A stretch of DNA of 64,000 nucleotides, from contig ONMJ01000001.1 of the NCBI GenBank assembly GCA_900318955.1, positions 163,381-227,380 on the forward strand, read 5' to 3'. Both the position numbers and the translations under genes were made by a program. Below, one piece after another: positions 9,439 to 17,103 of this stretch. Positions within the stretch are counted from its first letter, which is position 1; each line of letters begins with the position of its first letter. This stretch comes from an uncultured Bacteroidales bacterium. Its GTDB lineage: Bacteria > Bacteroidota > Bacteroidia > Bacteroidales > UBA932. The notes under the pieces are model-generated. The model did not search any database and was not told the DNA's origin. It saw only the letters and a list, made by a program, of their open reading frames with translations.

Positions 9439-10515
9439 ATGAAAGAATACCCTGAAGATACTCCTGTAGCAGAGAGCGTTAGTTTCAATATCGATCTTAG
9501 AAAATATTGGAATAAACTCAAGGCCAGGTGGAAAACCATACTGATCTGGACTCTTGCAGCCGCAATTCTCGGAGCCGCATATTCATTGACTATTCCGCGG
9601 CGCTACACCGTTGTTTCAAAGCTTGCCCCGGAACTTAGCAACAATACGGTCAATAGGATTTCTGCTCTCAGTCAGCTTGCCGGTTTAAATGCTACTATGC
9701 TTGGATCGACTGATGCGGTGTATCCTATGGTCTATCCGGATATCATGCATTCTACAGACTTTCTCGTTGATCTTTTTGATACTCCTGTATCATTCGTTGA
9801 GAAAAAGGAGAGAGTCGACACGACCTTGTATGAGTATATGCTGAATCATCGTAAAGGATCGGCTCTCGGTTGGGTAATGTCTCTTCCGGGAAGGGCAGTG
9901 AGCGGAGTCAAAGGTTTATTCAAAAGGGAAGCCCCGATGGATACAACCAGTTTTGTCGACCCTTTCAAGTTAACGAATAAACAGTTTGCCGTTGCAAACG
10001 GCCTGAAGAAAAGTATTCAGCCTGTAATCGACAAGAAGACCATGGTCCTTACCATCCAAGTGACAATGCAAGATCCCAACGTCGCTGCAACTGTCGCTAA
10101 GACGGTCAATGAGAAGTTGAAGGAGTACGTATCCAAATATAGAACTGAAAAAGCTGTTCATGATCTTGACTATTATCAGAAAATATATGATGAGACCAAG
10201 GCCCAATATCTGGCTTCCCAGAGTCGCTATGCCCGTTTTGTCGATAACAACCAGGGAATGGTTCGACAGAGTTCCAGGATAGAACAGACAAGGCTTCAAA
10301 ACGAGGCAAGCCTTAATTATCAGCTTTTCAATAACGCCGCCGTGCAGCTTCAGAATGCAAAGGCGAAAGTTCAACAGGATACTCCTGTTTTTGCCGAGAT
10401 AATCAGTCCTACAGTGCCGCTGAAGCCTTCAAAGCCTTCTCGCAAGATGATTACTCTTGTCTTTATGGTACTCGGATTCGGAATCGGTTGCCTATTTGCA
10501 TTATTCAAGAAGTGA
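9439..10515 (+). CDS. Wzz-type polysaccharide chain-length determinant
   Basis: 358 residues with the classic Wzz topology: a transmembrane helix at about residues 30-50 (TILIWTLAAAILGAAYSLTI), a long periplasmic region with coiled-coil character (about 210-300), and a second helix near the C-terminus (MITLVFMVLGFGIGCLFALF) preceded by the proline-rich PTVPLKPSKPSRK segment. It has no C-terminal tyrosine-kinase domain, so it resembles O-antigen Wzz more than a Wzc co-polymerase. It would set polymer length together with the downstream Wzy-like protein, with which it shares a TGATG stop/start overlap. Confidence 0.88.
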   Translation: MKEYPEDTPVAESVSFNIDLRKYWNKLKARWKTILIWTLAAAILGAAYSLTIPRRYTVVSKLAPELSNNTVNRISALSQLAGLNATMLGSTDAVYPMVYPDIMHSTDFLVDLFDTPVSFVEKKERVDTTLYEYMLNHRKGSALGWVMSLPGRAVSGVKGLFKREAPMDTTSFVDPFKLTNKQFAVANGLKKSIQPVIDKKTMVLTIQVTMQDPNVAATVAKTVNEKLKEYVSKYRTEKAVHDLDYYQKIYDETKAQYLASQSRYARFVDNNQGMVRQSSRIEQTRLQNEASLNYQLFNNAAVQLQNAKAKVQQDTPVFAEIISPTVPLKPSKPSRKMITLVFMVLGFGIGCLFALFKK

Positions 10516-11843
10516 TGACAAGACTGTCGGGATTCATTAGAGCGAACCTGCCGGAAATGATTGTTTTGGCGGTCCTGTTTGCAGACCTGTTCATCAAGGT
10601 TCTGCCCGCAGCTCCGCTATTCGTGCTGATCGTTTTACTGCAATTCCTTCGTCTTGACATCAATTCCAATATCTTCCTTTGCCTTCAAGGCCTCTCAGTG
10701 TTTGCCGGTGCTGCGTTTAATACAATGGGTATCTCAGGACTTGGAGGAGCTTTCCTTATTCTCGGAGCCGGTCTTTTGGTCTATGGAATAATAAAAGGGT
10801 ATACAGAATTGACTTATACCGGGCTTCTTAGTTTCATTCCGCTGATAGTAATTCTTCTGTATTTTACCGTTTCGATGATGCTCACCTCTGGAGGTGATTT
10901 TGCGGGTAAGAAGCTTTCGCTTACTTTCAAAAACGGCATAGCCAGTATTATCGCATTCGTAGTAATATTTACAAACCTTAAACGTACCAATACGGATCTT
11001 CTTGGCGTATATCTTATCCTGTATGCGCTATATCTATTACGGCTTTCTATAGATACGAATACGATTCCGGGGCCTTCCGGACTGTTTGATTTCGCTTTCA
11101 TGAGGACCCAGACAATCGAAGTTCTGGGATATGTCCCGGAGGTATTTTGCATCGGCTATCAGCACCCTGGCTTTTATGCTCTTCAGGGTGTTGGCTTGTA
11201 TATGCTGAAGTATCATTCTGACAGGAGTATTCCGGTAATTCTGCTTATTCTTGCAGGCATTATTTCACTTTATGCCGGGGCGCGCCAAATGATAATAGGA
11301 GTATTCGTAATCGCCCTCATCTGGGTGCTGGCGTCTTTTGGCAGAAGAGGCATTTTCATAGTGGCTCTGATGTCCCTGCTGGTTCCTCTTCTATATTTTT
11401 TCAGTTCAAATATCAACGAACTCTTTTCGAGCACCGTTGAAGAAGGATATGTTGAGGGAGGCGGACGCGGGATATGGCTTCTTGCGGGCGTCCAGATGTT
11501 TCTTGACAATCCGATTCTTGGTGCAGGCTTCGGTCGGTTCAATTTGATGGGAGATTATGATACCTATCCTCATAATCTTATTATAGAGATTCTATGCGAG
11601 ACGGGGATTGTAGGTTTCGTGGTGATTATAGGGATTCTGATTCTGATGCTCGTTCTTACGAGGCATTATATCAGGCGCTATATTTACTATTTACTTGCTC
11701 TGGTGGTAATGGCGATGGCTAGTGGATGTATGTATGATAACATCATTATTTTCACTTTGGTCTTTGCTGCGACATCGTTTATTCCTTCGCGGCAGATTAA
11801 ATTCATAACGACAGATGAAAGTAGAGAATTGCAGACTTGTTGA
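10515..11843 (+). CDS. O-antigen polymerase/ligase family membrane protein (Wzy-like)
   Basis: About 442 residues with ten or more hydrophobic segments, and a large loop near residues 285-345 containing the Wzy_C/O-antigen ligase signature region (NPILGAGFGRFNLMG, followed by YPHNLIIEILCETGIVGF). These features mark inner-membrane polymerases or ligases that join lipid-linked oligosaccharide units. The ATG at 10515 is chosen because it overlaps the wzz stop as TGATG. A 9-codon longer start within wzz is less likely. The gene extends 29 bp past the start of the next gene. Whether it polymerises or ligates cannot be told from sequence; the operon context favours polymerase. Confidence 0.85.
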   Translation: MTRLSGFIRANLPEMIVLAVLFADLFIKVLPAAPLFVLIVLLQFLRLDINSNIFLCLQGLSVFAGAAFNTMGISGLGGAFLILGAGLLVYGIIKGYTELTYTGLLSFIPLIVILLYFTVSMMLTSGGDFAGKKLSLTFKNGIASIIAFVVIFTNLKRTNTDLLGVYLILYALYLLRLSIDTNTIPGPSGLFDFAFMRTQTIEVLGYVPEVFCIGYQHPGFYALQGVGLYMLKYHSDRSIPVILLILAGIISLYAGARQMIIGVFVIALIWVLASFGRRGIFIVALMSLLVPLLYFFSSNINELFSSTVEEGYVEGGGRGIWLLAGVQMFLDNPILGAGFGRFNLMGDYDTYPHNLIIEILCETGIVGFVVIIGILILMLVLTRHYIRRYIYYLLALVVMAMASGCMYDNIIIFTLVFAATSFIPSRQIKFITTDESRELQTC

Positions 11844-12231
11844 CATTCCGAAAATCCTGGACAAGAGGGGTAACCTTTCTTTCGTTGAGGAGAATAAACA
11901 CATCCCCTTTGCGATAAAGAGGACCTATTGGCTCTATGATGTCCCGGGAGGAGAAGCCAGGGGAGGCCACGCGTACCTCTCGACTGAAGAATTCATCATC
12001 GCCCTCTCCGGTAGTTTCGACGTCGTTGTGGACGATGGAAGCAAGAAGAAGGTTTTTTCTCTCAACCGCTCGTATTACGGTCTATATATCCCGAAAGGGC
12101 TCTGGAGAGAAATCAATAATTTTTCCACCAACTCGCTTGCTCTCGAATTTGCTTCGACACCCTTCGATGAAGGTGACTATGTATACGACTATGAAGAATA
12201 TCTAAGGATGAAGGCCAATGAAGAAATATAG
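11815..12231 (+). CDS. FdtA/QdtA-like dTDP-sugar ketoisomerase (cupin), His-to-Tyr variant
   Basis: 138 residues forming a single cupin jellyroll, the normal length for dTDP-4-keto-6-deoxyglucose 3,4-ketoisomerases. The active-site stretch reads YWLYDVPGGEARGGHAYLST. In characterised FdtA the equivalent motif is R-G-x-H-A-H, and both histidines are catalytically important, so here the second His is Tyr. The neighbouring copy keeps HAH. The protein may be inactive, regulatory or of altered specificity. The start codon lies inside the 3' end of the wzy-like gene (29-bp overlap) and the gene overlaps the next one by 14 bp, so all three are probably translated together. Confidence 0.82.
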   Translation: MKVENCRLVDIPKILDKRGNLSFVEENKHIPFAIKRTYWLYDVPGGEARGGHAYLSTEEFIIALSGSFDVVVDDGSKKKVFSLNRSYYGLYIPKGLWREINNFSTNSLALEFASTPFDEGDYVYDYEEYLRMKANEEI

Positions 12232-12640
12232 TCTTGACGATTGTCTCATAATAGACCTTGACAAGCACCACAGCGACCGAAAAGGCAACCTCTCCGTGGT
12301 TGAGAACGGCCTCACTCTTCCTTTTGACGTCAAGAGGGTTTATTACCTTTACGATGTCCCCGGAGGAGAGTCCAGAGGTGCCCATGCCCACAGGGAACTC
12401 AGTCAGTTTATAGTTGCGGCATCGGGGTCCTTTTCAGTTACTTTGACTGACGGAAATGAGCGGAGGACCTTCTTCCTCAACCGCCCGTACAAGGGTCTTC
12501 TGGTCCGCCCGGGTATGTGGAGGGATCTTGATGATTTCTCTTCCGGAGCAGTCTGCATGGTGCTTGCTTCAGATATCTACAAGGAAGAAGATTATATTAG
12601 AGATTATGAGGAGTTCCTTGATTTCAGAAGAAATGTATAA
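12218..12640 (+). CDS. FdtA/QdtA-like dTDP-4-keto-6-deoxyglucose 3,4-ketoisomerase
   Basis: 140 residues, a second cupin of the FdtA family with an intact active-site motif (YYLYDVPGGESRGAHAHREL). These enzymes isomerise dTDP-4-keto-6-deoxy-D-glucose to the 3-keto sugar, which a PLP aminotransferase then aminates to dTDP-Fuc3N or dTDP-Qui3N. That aminotransferase is probably the DegT gene two positions downstream. The copy is clearly homologous to the preceding gene across its whole length, suggesting a tandem duplication. It overlaps the next gene by 8 bp (ATGTATAA). The product stereochemistry (fucose or quinovose type) cannot be decided from sequence. Confidence 0.85.
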   Translation: MKKYSLDDCLIIDLDKHHSDRKGNLSVVENGLTLPFDVKRVYYLYDVPGGESRGAHAHRELSQFIVAASGSFSVTLTDGNERRTFFLNRPYKGLLVRPGMWRDLDDFSSGAVCMVLASDIYKEEDYIRDYEEFLDFRRNV

Positions 12641-13868
12641 GTATTTCGTACTTTTAGGATGTAACCGGCTGCTGACCGGTCAGGTGGCCCACCTTCGGGA
12701 GCTGGGTTATAAGGTCATCGTTGTGGCTTGGAACGAAGTCCCTTCTATCACGGGAGATCTTTATATAAGGATGGATGTCAAGGACAGTAGCGGTATCGTC
12801 GCCGAACTTGAGAAAAGAGGTTTTGCCGGAAAGGTTGAAGGCGCTCTCTCAAGCATTGATCTGGCCGCTCCGACGGTGAACGCCATCAACCGCTGGTGCG
12901 GTAACCGAGTGATGCCGGAGAAATTCGACCGGGTGCTTTCCAAGAATGAGATGAGAGATTCATGGATGGCAGCGGGTGTTTTCAACCGGATATCCATGAT
13001 GGATTCTGAGTTTGATCTTGAGAAGATATTCGATCTGTCTAAGAGGATGAAACTCATTTGCAAGCCGGATGTCTCCGCCAGTTCAAGGGGAATCACAATC
13101 CTGGAGAAGGGACAGAGCCGGGAATCCCTCCTTAAAGCTTTCGAAAGGGCCTCTTCCGCTTCTTTCGACGGCCGTTATATGATAGAGGAATTTGTTGAGG
13201 GTGAGGAATTTACTGTGGATATGCTTGGGGATGCCTATGGGAATGTCAATTGTTACGGAAGCTCCATCCAGCACCATTCCAAGTATGCTCATGACAACCA
13301 TGTGACTGTTATCCACCATTGGAATTCCAGAAAATATGATGACGCTACCTGGAACCGTATCGCGGAGTTTGGAATAGCTTGCTATAAGGCTCTGGGGCTC
13401 CATAGTATGTTCGGTCACCTTGAAATAATAATGAAGAGTGACGGCTCGTTCACTCCCGTTGAAATGGGCGCCCGCTCCAGCGGTTTTATCTGCAGTCATA
13501 CTGTATGGAAGGCATCCGGGCATGATTATCTCGGCGACTATGTGAAGATGCTCCATGGCGGTCGAGTCGAGCCGGGAAATTATCTTAACGGTCCCAATGC
13601 TTCGATGTGGTTTGGATATGATATCCCTTCCGGGTCTACTTCCGTTAAGGAAACAGACATAACAAAATTCCTCGATCCTCGAATCCATGTCCTTTTCGAA
13701 GATCACTCCGGCCTGAAGGCAGGGGATCATTATGGCGATTATATTGATGACGGAGACAGGGATAAATTCGGATATGCCATCCTTTCAGGACCGAGGGATG
13801 TTCTTACTTATGAGAGTGTCTCAGAGTCCAACGAACGTTTCCTGGACGATTATTTAGGAAGAAAATAG
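12633..13868 (+). CDS. ATP-grasp ligase in sugar biosynthesis operon
   Basis: About 411 residues. The start is placed at the ATG at 12633, where MYKYFVLLGCNR begins the pre-ATP-grasp fold; the frame upstream is open but runs inside the preceding cupin gene. The ATP-grasp core spans about residues 95-300, with a lysine region (LICKPDVSASSRGI), IEEFVEGEEFTVDML, and the metal-binding stretch PVEMGARSSG. Such enzymes form an amide through an acyl-phosphate. Sitting between the ketoisomerase and aminotransferase genes, it may attach an amino acid or other carboxylate to the 3-amino sugar, in place of the N-acetyltransferase usual in Fuc3N or Qui3N pathways. That role is inference. Confidence 0.82.
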   Translation: MYKYFVLLGCNRLLTGQVAHLRELGYKVIVVAWNEVPSITGDLYIRMDVKDSSGIVAELEKRGFAGKVEGALSSIDLAAPTVNAINRWCGNRVMPEKFDRVLSKNEMRDSWMAAGVFNRISMMDSEFDLEKIFDLSKRMKLICKPDVSASSRGITILEKGQSRESLLKAFERASSASFDGRYMIEEFVEGEEFTVDMLGDAYGNVNCYGSSIQHHSKYAHDNHVTVIHHWNSRKYDDATWNRIAEFGIACYKALGLHSMFGHLEIIMKSDGSFTPVEMGARSSGFICSHTVWKASGHDYLGDYVKMLHGGRVEPGNYLNGPNASMWFGYDIPSGSTSVKETDITKFLDPRIHVLFEDHSGLKAGDHYGDYIDDGDRDKFGYAILSGPRDVLTYESVSESNERFLDDYLGRK

Positions 13869-13877
13869 AATAATAAA

Positions 13878-14981
13878 ATGATACCGTTCCTTTCATTGAA
13901 AGACGTTACCTCGCTTCACGGTGAAGAAATTCAGGAGGCTGTCGCCAGAGTGGTTTCCGGCGGCTGGTACCTGCAGGGAAGTGAGAATGAAAAGTTCGAG
14001 GAGGATTATTCCCGATTTATAGGCTCCAAGTATACTGTTGGCTGCGCCAACGGCCTGGATGCATTGATTCTGATATTCCGGGCTTATATCGAGATGGGAG
14101 TAATGGCTCCGGGAGATGAGGTTATAGTCCCTGCCAACACTTTTGTCGCGACGATTCTTGCCATTACAGAAAACGGGCTCGTCCCGGTTATGGTCGAGCC
14201 GAGGATGGATACTCTTGAGATAGATGATTCCCTGATCGAAGCAGCTATTTCTTCGAGGACAAAGGCAATCTGCATTGTCCATCTGTACGGGCGCAACGCA
14301 TACACCGAAAAGATAGGCCCTTTGTGCCGGAAATATGGTCTCAAACTCGTTGAGGACAATGCCCAGGCTCATGGATGCATTGCTCTTGACGGGCGCAGGA
14401 CAGGAAGTCTCGGAGATGCCGCGGGCCATTCATTCTACCCCGGAAAGAATCTTGGGGCTCTTGGAGACGGCGGCGCAGTTACAACGAATGATCCTTCTCT
14501 TGCAGAGGCTGTGAGAAGTCTGGCCAATTACGGCAGTTCTAAAAAGTATGTTTTCAAATACTGCGGAAGGAACAGCCGTCTCGACGAAATCCAGGCGGCG
14601 GTACTGGATGTCAAGCTGTCCCATCTCGATGACGATAACCTCAGAAGGAAGGAGATAGCGGCCTTTTATTATGACAATATTTCCAATCCAGCGATCTCTT
14701 TGCCGGTTCGTCTTGCCGGAGAAAACAACGTCTATCATATTTTCCCGATACTGGCCTCTAGGCGGGATGAATTACAGAAATACTTGAAGGATAATGGAAT
14801 AGGTACTGTGATTCATTATCCGATTCCTCCGCATAAGCAGGAGTGCTACAAGCAGTGGAACGGTCTTTCATATCCTGTCACAGAGTATATCGCTGATCAT
14901 GAACTTTCTCTTCCTATAAGTCCCTCGATGACCCTCGAAGAGGCCGCGGAAGTAGTAAAAAGGATAAATGCTTTCGAATGA
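13878..14981 (+). CDS. DegT/DnrJ/EryC1/StrS aminotransferase (FdtB/QdtB-like)
   Basis: 367 residues, the normal length for PLP-dependent sugar aminotransferases. Visible marks are GCANGLDALILIFRAY (cofactor phosphate region), VEDNAQAHG (the Asp contacting the pyridine nitrogen) and HSFYPGKNLGALGDGG, whose lysine would form the internal aldimine. The final part (VIHYPIPPHKQECY) is typical of the family. Given the two FdtA-like ketoisomerases just upstream, the likely reaction is amination of a dTDP-3-keto-6-deoxyhexose to the 3-amino sugar. The gene begins 9 bp after the ATP-grasp gene and overlaps the glycosyltransferase gene by ATGA. Confidence 0.9.
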   Translation: MIPFLSLKDVTSLHGEEIQEAVARVVSGGWYLQGSENEKFEEDYSRFIGSKYTVGCANGLDALILIFRAYIEMGVMAPGDEVIVPANTFVATILAITENGLVPVMVEPRMDTLEIDDSLIEAAISSRTKAICIVHLYGRNAYTEKIGPLCRKYGLKLVEDNAQAHGCIALDGRRTGSLGDAAGHSFYPGKNLGALGDGGAVTTNDPSLAEAVRSLANYGSSKKYVFKYCGRNSRLDEIQAAVLDVKLSHLDDDNLRRKEIAAFYYDNISNPAISLPVRLAGENNVYHIFPILASRRDELQKYLKDNGIGTVIHYPIPPHKQECYKQWNGLSYPVTEYIADHELSLPISPSMTLEEAAEVVKRINAFE

Positions 14982-16174
14982 AGAAGATACTCCTGATAAC
15001 GCCGCTGTATCCGATCCCATATCCGGAGAACAACGCGACGGATGTCTGCCACTCCTTTGCAAAAGAGTGGGTCAGGCAGGGATATGACGTCCTTGTTATC
15101 CATCTTCAGGGAGTCTACTGCCTGGCTTGGCATCTTCTTATAAAACTTTTCGGGCGACAGATAGCAAACCGTGTCGGAGGAGGAAATTTTTATTCCAAAA
15201 GGCTCAGAAAGACAGAGTATTACACTATGGATGGGGTCCCTATTTTCAGAGTACCCGTATATAATTTTATACCTCACGGACGTTTTCCCAAGCGGTCTAT
15301 CCAAAAGTTCATATCGGAGGTTCTTGATATTCTAAAGGCAAAGGACTTCGTCCCGGATGCGATTACTGGGCATATGTTGTCTCTTGAGATCATCCCTCTT
15401 CTGAATGAACATCTTCATTCAAAGACTTTTATGGTTGAGCACGGGGTGCCTAAAAAACTCAAAGAACGCTACCCTGATTATGAGAAGATTATCTCTTCTT
15501 ATACCAGGTACGGATTCCGTTCAAAGGGGATTCAGGAGGATTTCGAGAGAAAGATTTGCAAGGTCCCCGCTCCTTTTATCTGCTATTCGGGCATTCCGGA
15601 TTATCTGCCTTTGCAGGAAAGCCGGAGGACATTTGAAGGACCGTTGTCAAGGTTTATCTATGTCGGAGAATTCATTCGTAGAAAGTATCCTTCCAAAGTC
15701 GTGGAAGCCCTGAGTAAAGTATATCCGGATAAAGGTTTTTCCTTGACATTTGTAGGGGAAGGACCTGATAGAGAGGAGATTGACAGTGCTATTGCCGCTA
15801 CTTCTTCCGCTTCTTCGGTGCGTTTTTCCGGAAAGCTTCCTAGGAAGGAAATAGCTCCGCTTTATGATGAGGCGGACTGTATGGTAATGATAAGCGAGCA
15901 TGAAGCTTTCGGTCTTGTCTATCTCGAAGCCATGGCCCGCGGATGCATCACTATCGGCGCCAGGGGAGAAGGTATTGACGGAGTTATAGTTGACGGAGTC
16001 AATGGCTTCCTATGCCCCGCAGGGGATGCTGATGAACTTGCTTCTCTCATTCGAAGAATCAATGGATTGACTTCCTCCGAGAGGCTGGCGATTTCCAATG
16101 CAGCGATCAGTACCGCGCGCAGAATGACGGATTCCGCGGTCGCAGAGGATTATGCAGAATTATTATTGTCATGA
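14978..16174 (+). CDS. Glycosyltransferase, GT4 family (GT-B fold)
   Basis: 398 residues. The N-terminal half begins with KKILLITPLYPIPYPENN and contains residues typical of the acceptor domain. The C-terminal half holds the nucleotide-sugar site, FIYVGEFIRRKYPSKVVEAL, FVGEGPDREE and the EX7E motif SEHEAFGLVYLEAMARG. It would transfer one sugar from an activated donor to the growing lipid-linked repeat unit at the inner face of the membrane, with retention of configuration. The ATGA overlaps on both sides show tight coupling with the aminotransferase and the GT2 gene. Donor and acceptor cannot be predicted. Confidence 0.9.
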   Translation: MKKILLITPLYPIPYPENNATDVCHSFAKEWVRQGYDVLVIHLQGVYCLAWHLLIKLFGRQIANRVGGGNFYSKRLRKTEYYTMDGVPIFRVPVYNFIPHGRFPKRSIQKFISEVLDILKAKDFVPDAITGHMLSLEIIPLLNEHLHSKTFMVEHGVPKKLKERYPDYEKIISSYTRYGFRSKGIQEDFERKICKVPAPFICYSGIPDYLPLQESRRTFEGPLSRFIYVGEFIRRKYPSKVVEALSKVYPDKGFSLTFVGEGPDREEIDSAIAATSSASSVRFSGKLPRKEIAPLYDEADCMVMISEHEAFGLVYLEAMARGCITIGARGEGIDGVIVDGVNGFLCPAGDADELASLIRRINGLTSSERLAISNAAISTARRMTDSAVAEDYAELLLS

Positions 16175-17103
16175 CGAAAGCGAGTCCAAGGTTTTCTGTT
16201 ATTATCATCACCTATAATCAGGAGGATGTAATTGCCCGTACTCTAGAGTCTCTCCTTTGTCAGGAGTATCTCTATGAAATCTGCGTGAGCGACGATTGTT
16301 CCTCCGACCGGACTTGGGAAATCCTAAATGAATACTCTTCTCGCTATCCGGGACTTTTCAAACTCAATAGGAACGATCCCAATCTCGGTATTTTTGCAAA
16401 CGAGGAGAAAACATGGGAGATGCCGACAGGTGACATAATTTACCGCATCGCAGGCGATGATATGTGCTGTGAAGGGTATTTTAAGGCTGTCGTGGATTTT
16501 ATCTCCGAAAAAGGAATCGATATCGGGAGCGACCTTTACTGCGTAGTCGGCAATACTATTGTCAAATATCCTGATGGGTCGGAGTTGGCCCGTCGGAATA
16601 AGCTGCTGGATAAGGAGTTATCTCCTCTTAAGCTGAAACTTCGCGGTCTGATGGACGATAGGAGCGCCTGCTTCTCTATCAATGTCCTAAAAAAATATAT
16701 TCCTGTCAGTCAGGGGCGCTCCTTCATGGTTGAAGAGGCTCAGGACGACCAGCTTGAAATCTTTTCAGAGAGGTTCTACCATATCCCTGTCCCGGGGAAT
16801 ATCTACTTTGCCGAGAATGGTATTAGTTCACGCTTGAGCCCCGAGATCAAGAAACAAAGAATTGCTATCTATGAATTCTTCAGCGGTTTTCTCGAGAGGC
16901 TTGGCATTGATCTGGACCGCTCGGACAGGGCCTATATCAAGTTCCGAACGGAGGTGCTCAAGCATAATGCGAAGCCCTCAGTGACGTCTGCCTTGAGAGC
17001 TCTAGGCTACTATTTCCTCTCACTGGATCCTCATCTTGGCTTTGCCGGCATGGATCTTTCCCATTTTTTCAATGCAATTAAGAGAAGATTGAGAAGAAAA
17101 TGA
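16171..17103 (+). CDS. Glycosyltransferase, GT2 family (GT-A fold)
   Basis: 310 residues with the GT2 signature at the N-terminus: FSVIIITYNQEDVIARTLES, then CVSDDCSSDRTWE with the first Asp pair, and YRIAGDDMC as the DXD-like metal site. The C-terminal 120 residues are helical and basic, with no convincing transmembrane helix. It would add a sugar to the repeat unit with inversion. It overlaps both neighbours by ATGA. Only two glycosyltransferases are present and no initiating sugar-phosphate transferase or Wzx flippase is in the window, so the rest of the pathway must lie elsewhere. Confidence 0.9.
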   Translation: MTKASPRFSVIIITYNQEDVIARTLESLLCQEYLYEICVSDDCSSDRTWEILNEYSSRYPGLFKLNRNDPNLGIFANEEKTWEMPTGDIIYRIAGDDMCCEGYFKAVVDFISEKGIDIGSDLYCVVGNTIVKYPDGSELARRNKLLDKELSPLKLKLRGLMDDRSACFSINVLKKYIPVSQGRSFMVEEAQDDQLEIFSERFYHIPVPGNIYFAENGISSRLSPEIKKQRIAIYEFFSGFLERLGIDLDRSDRAYIKFRTEVLKHNAKPSVTSALRALGYYFLSLDPHLGFAGMDLSHFFNAIKRRLRRK

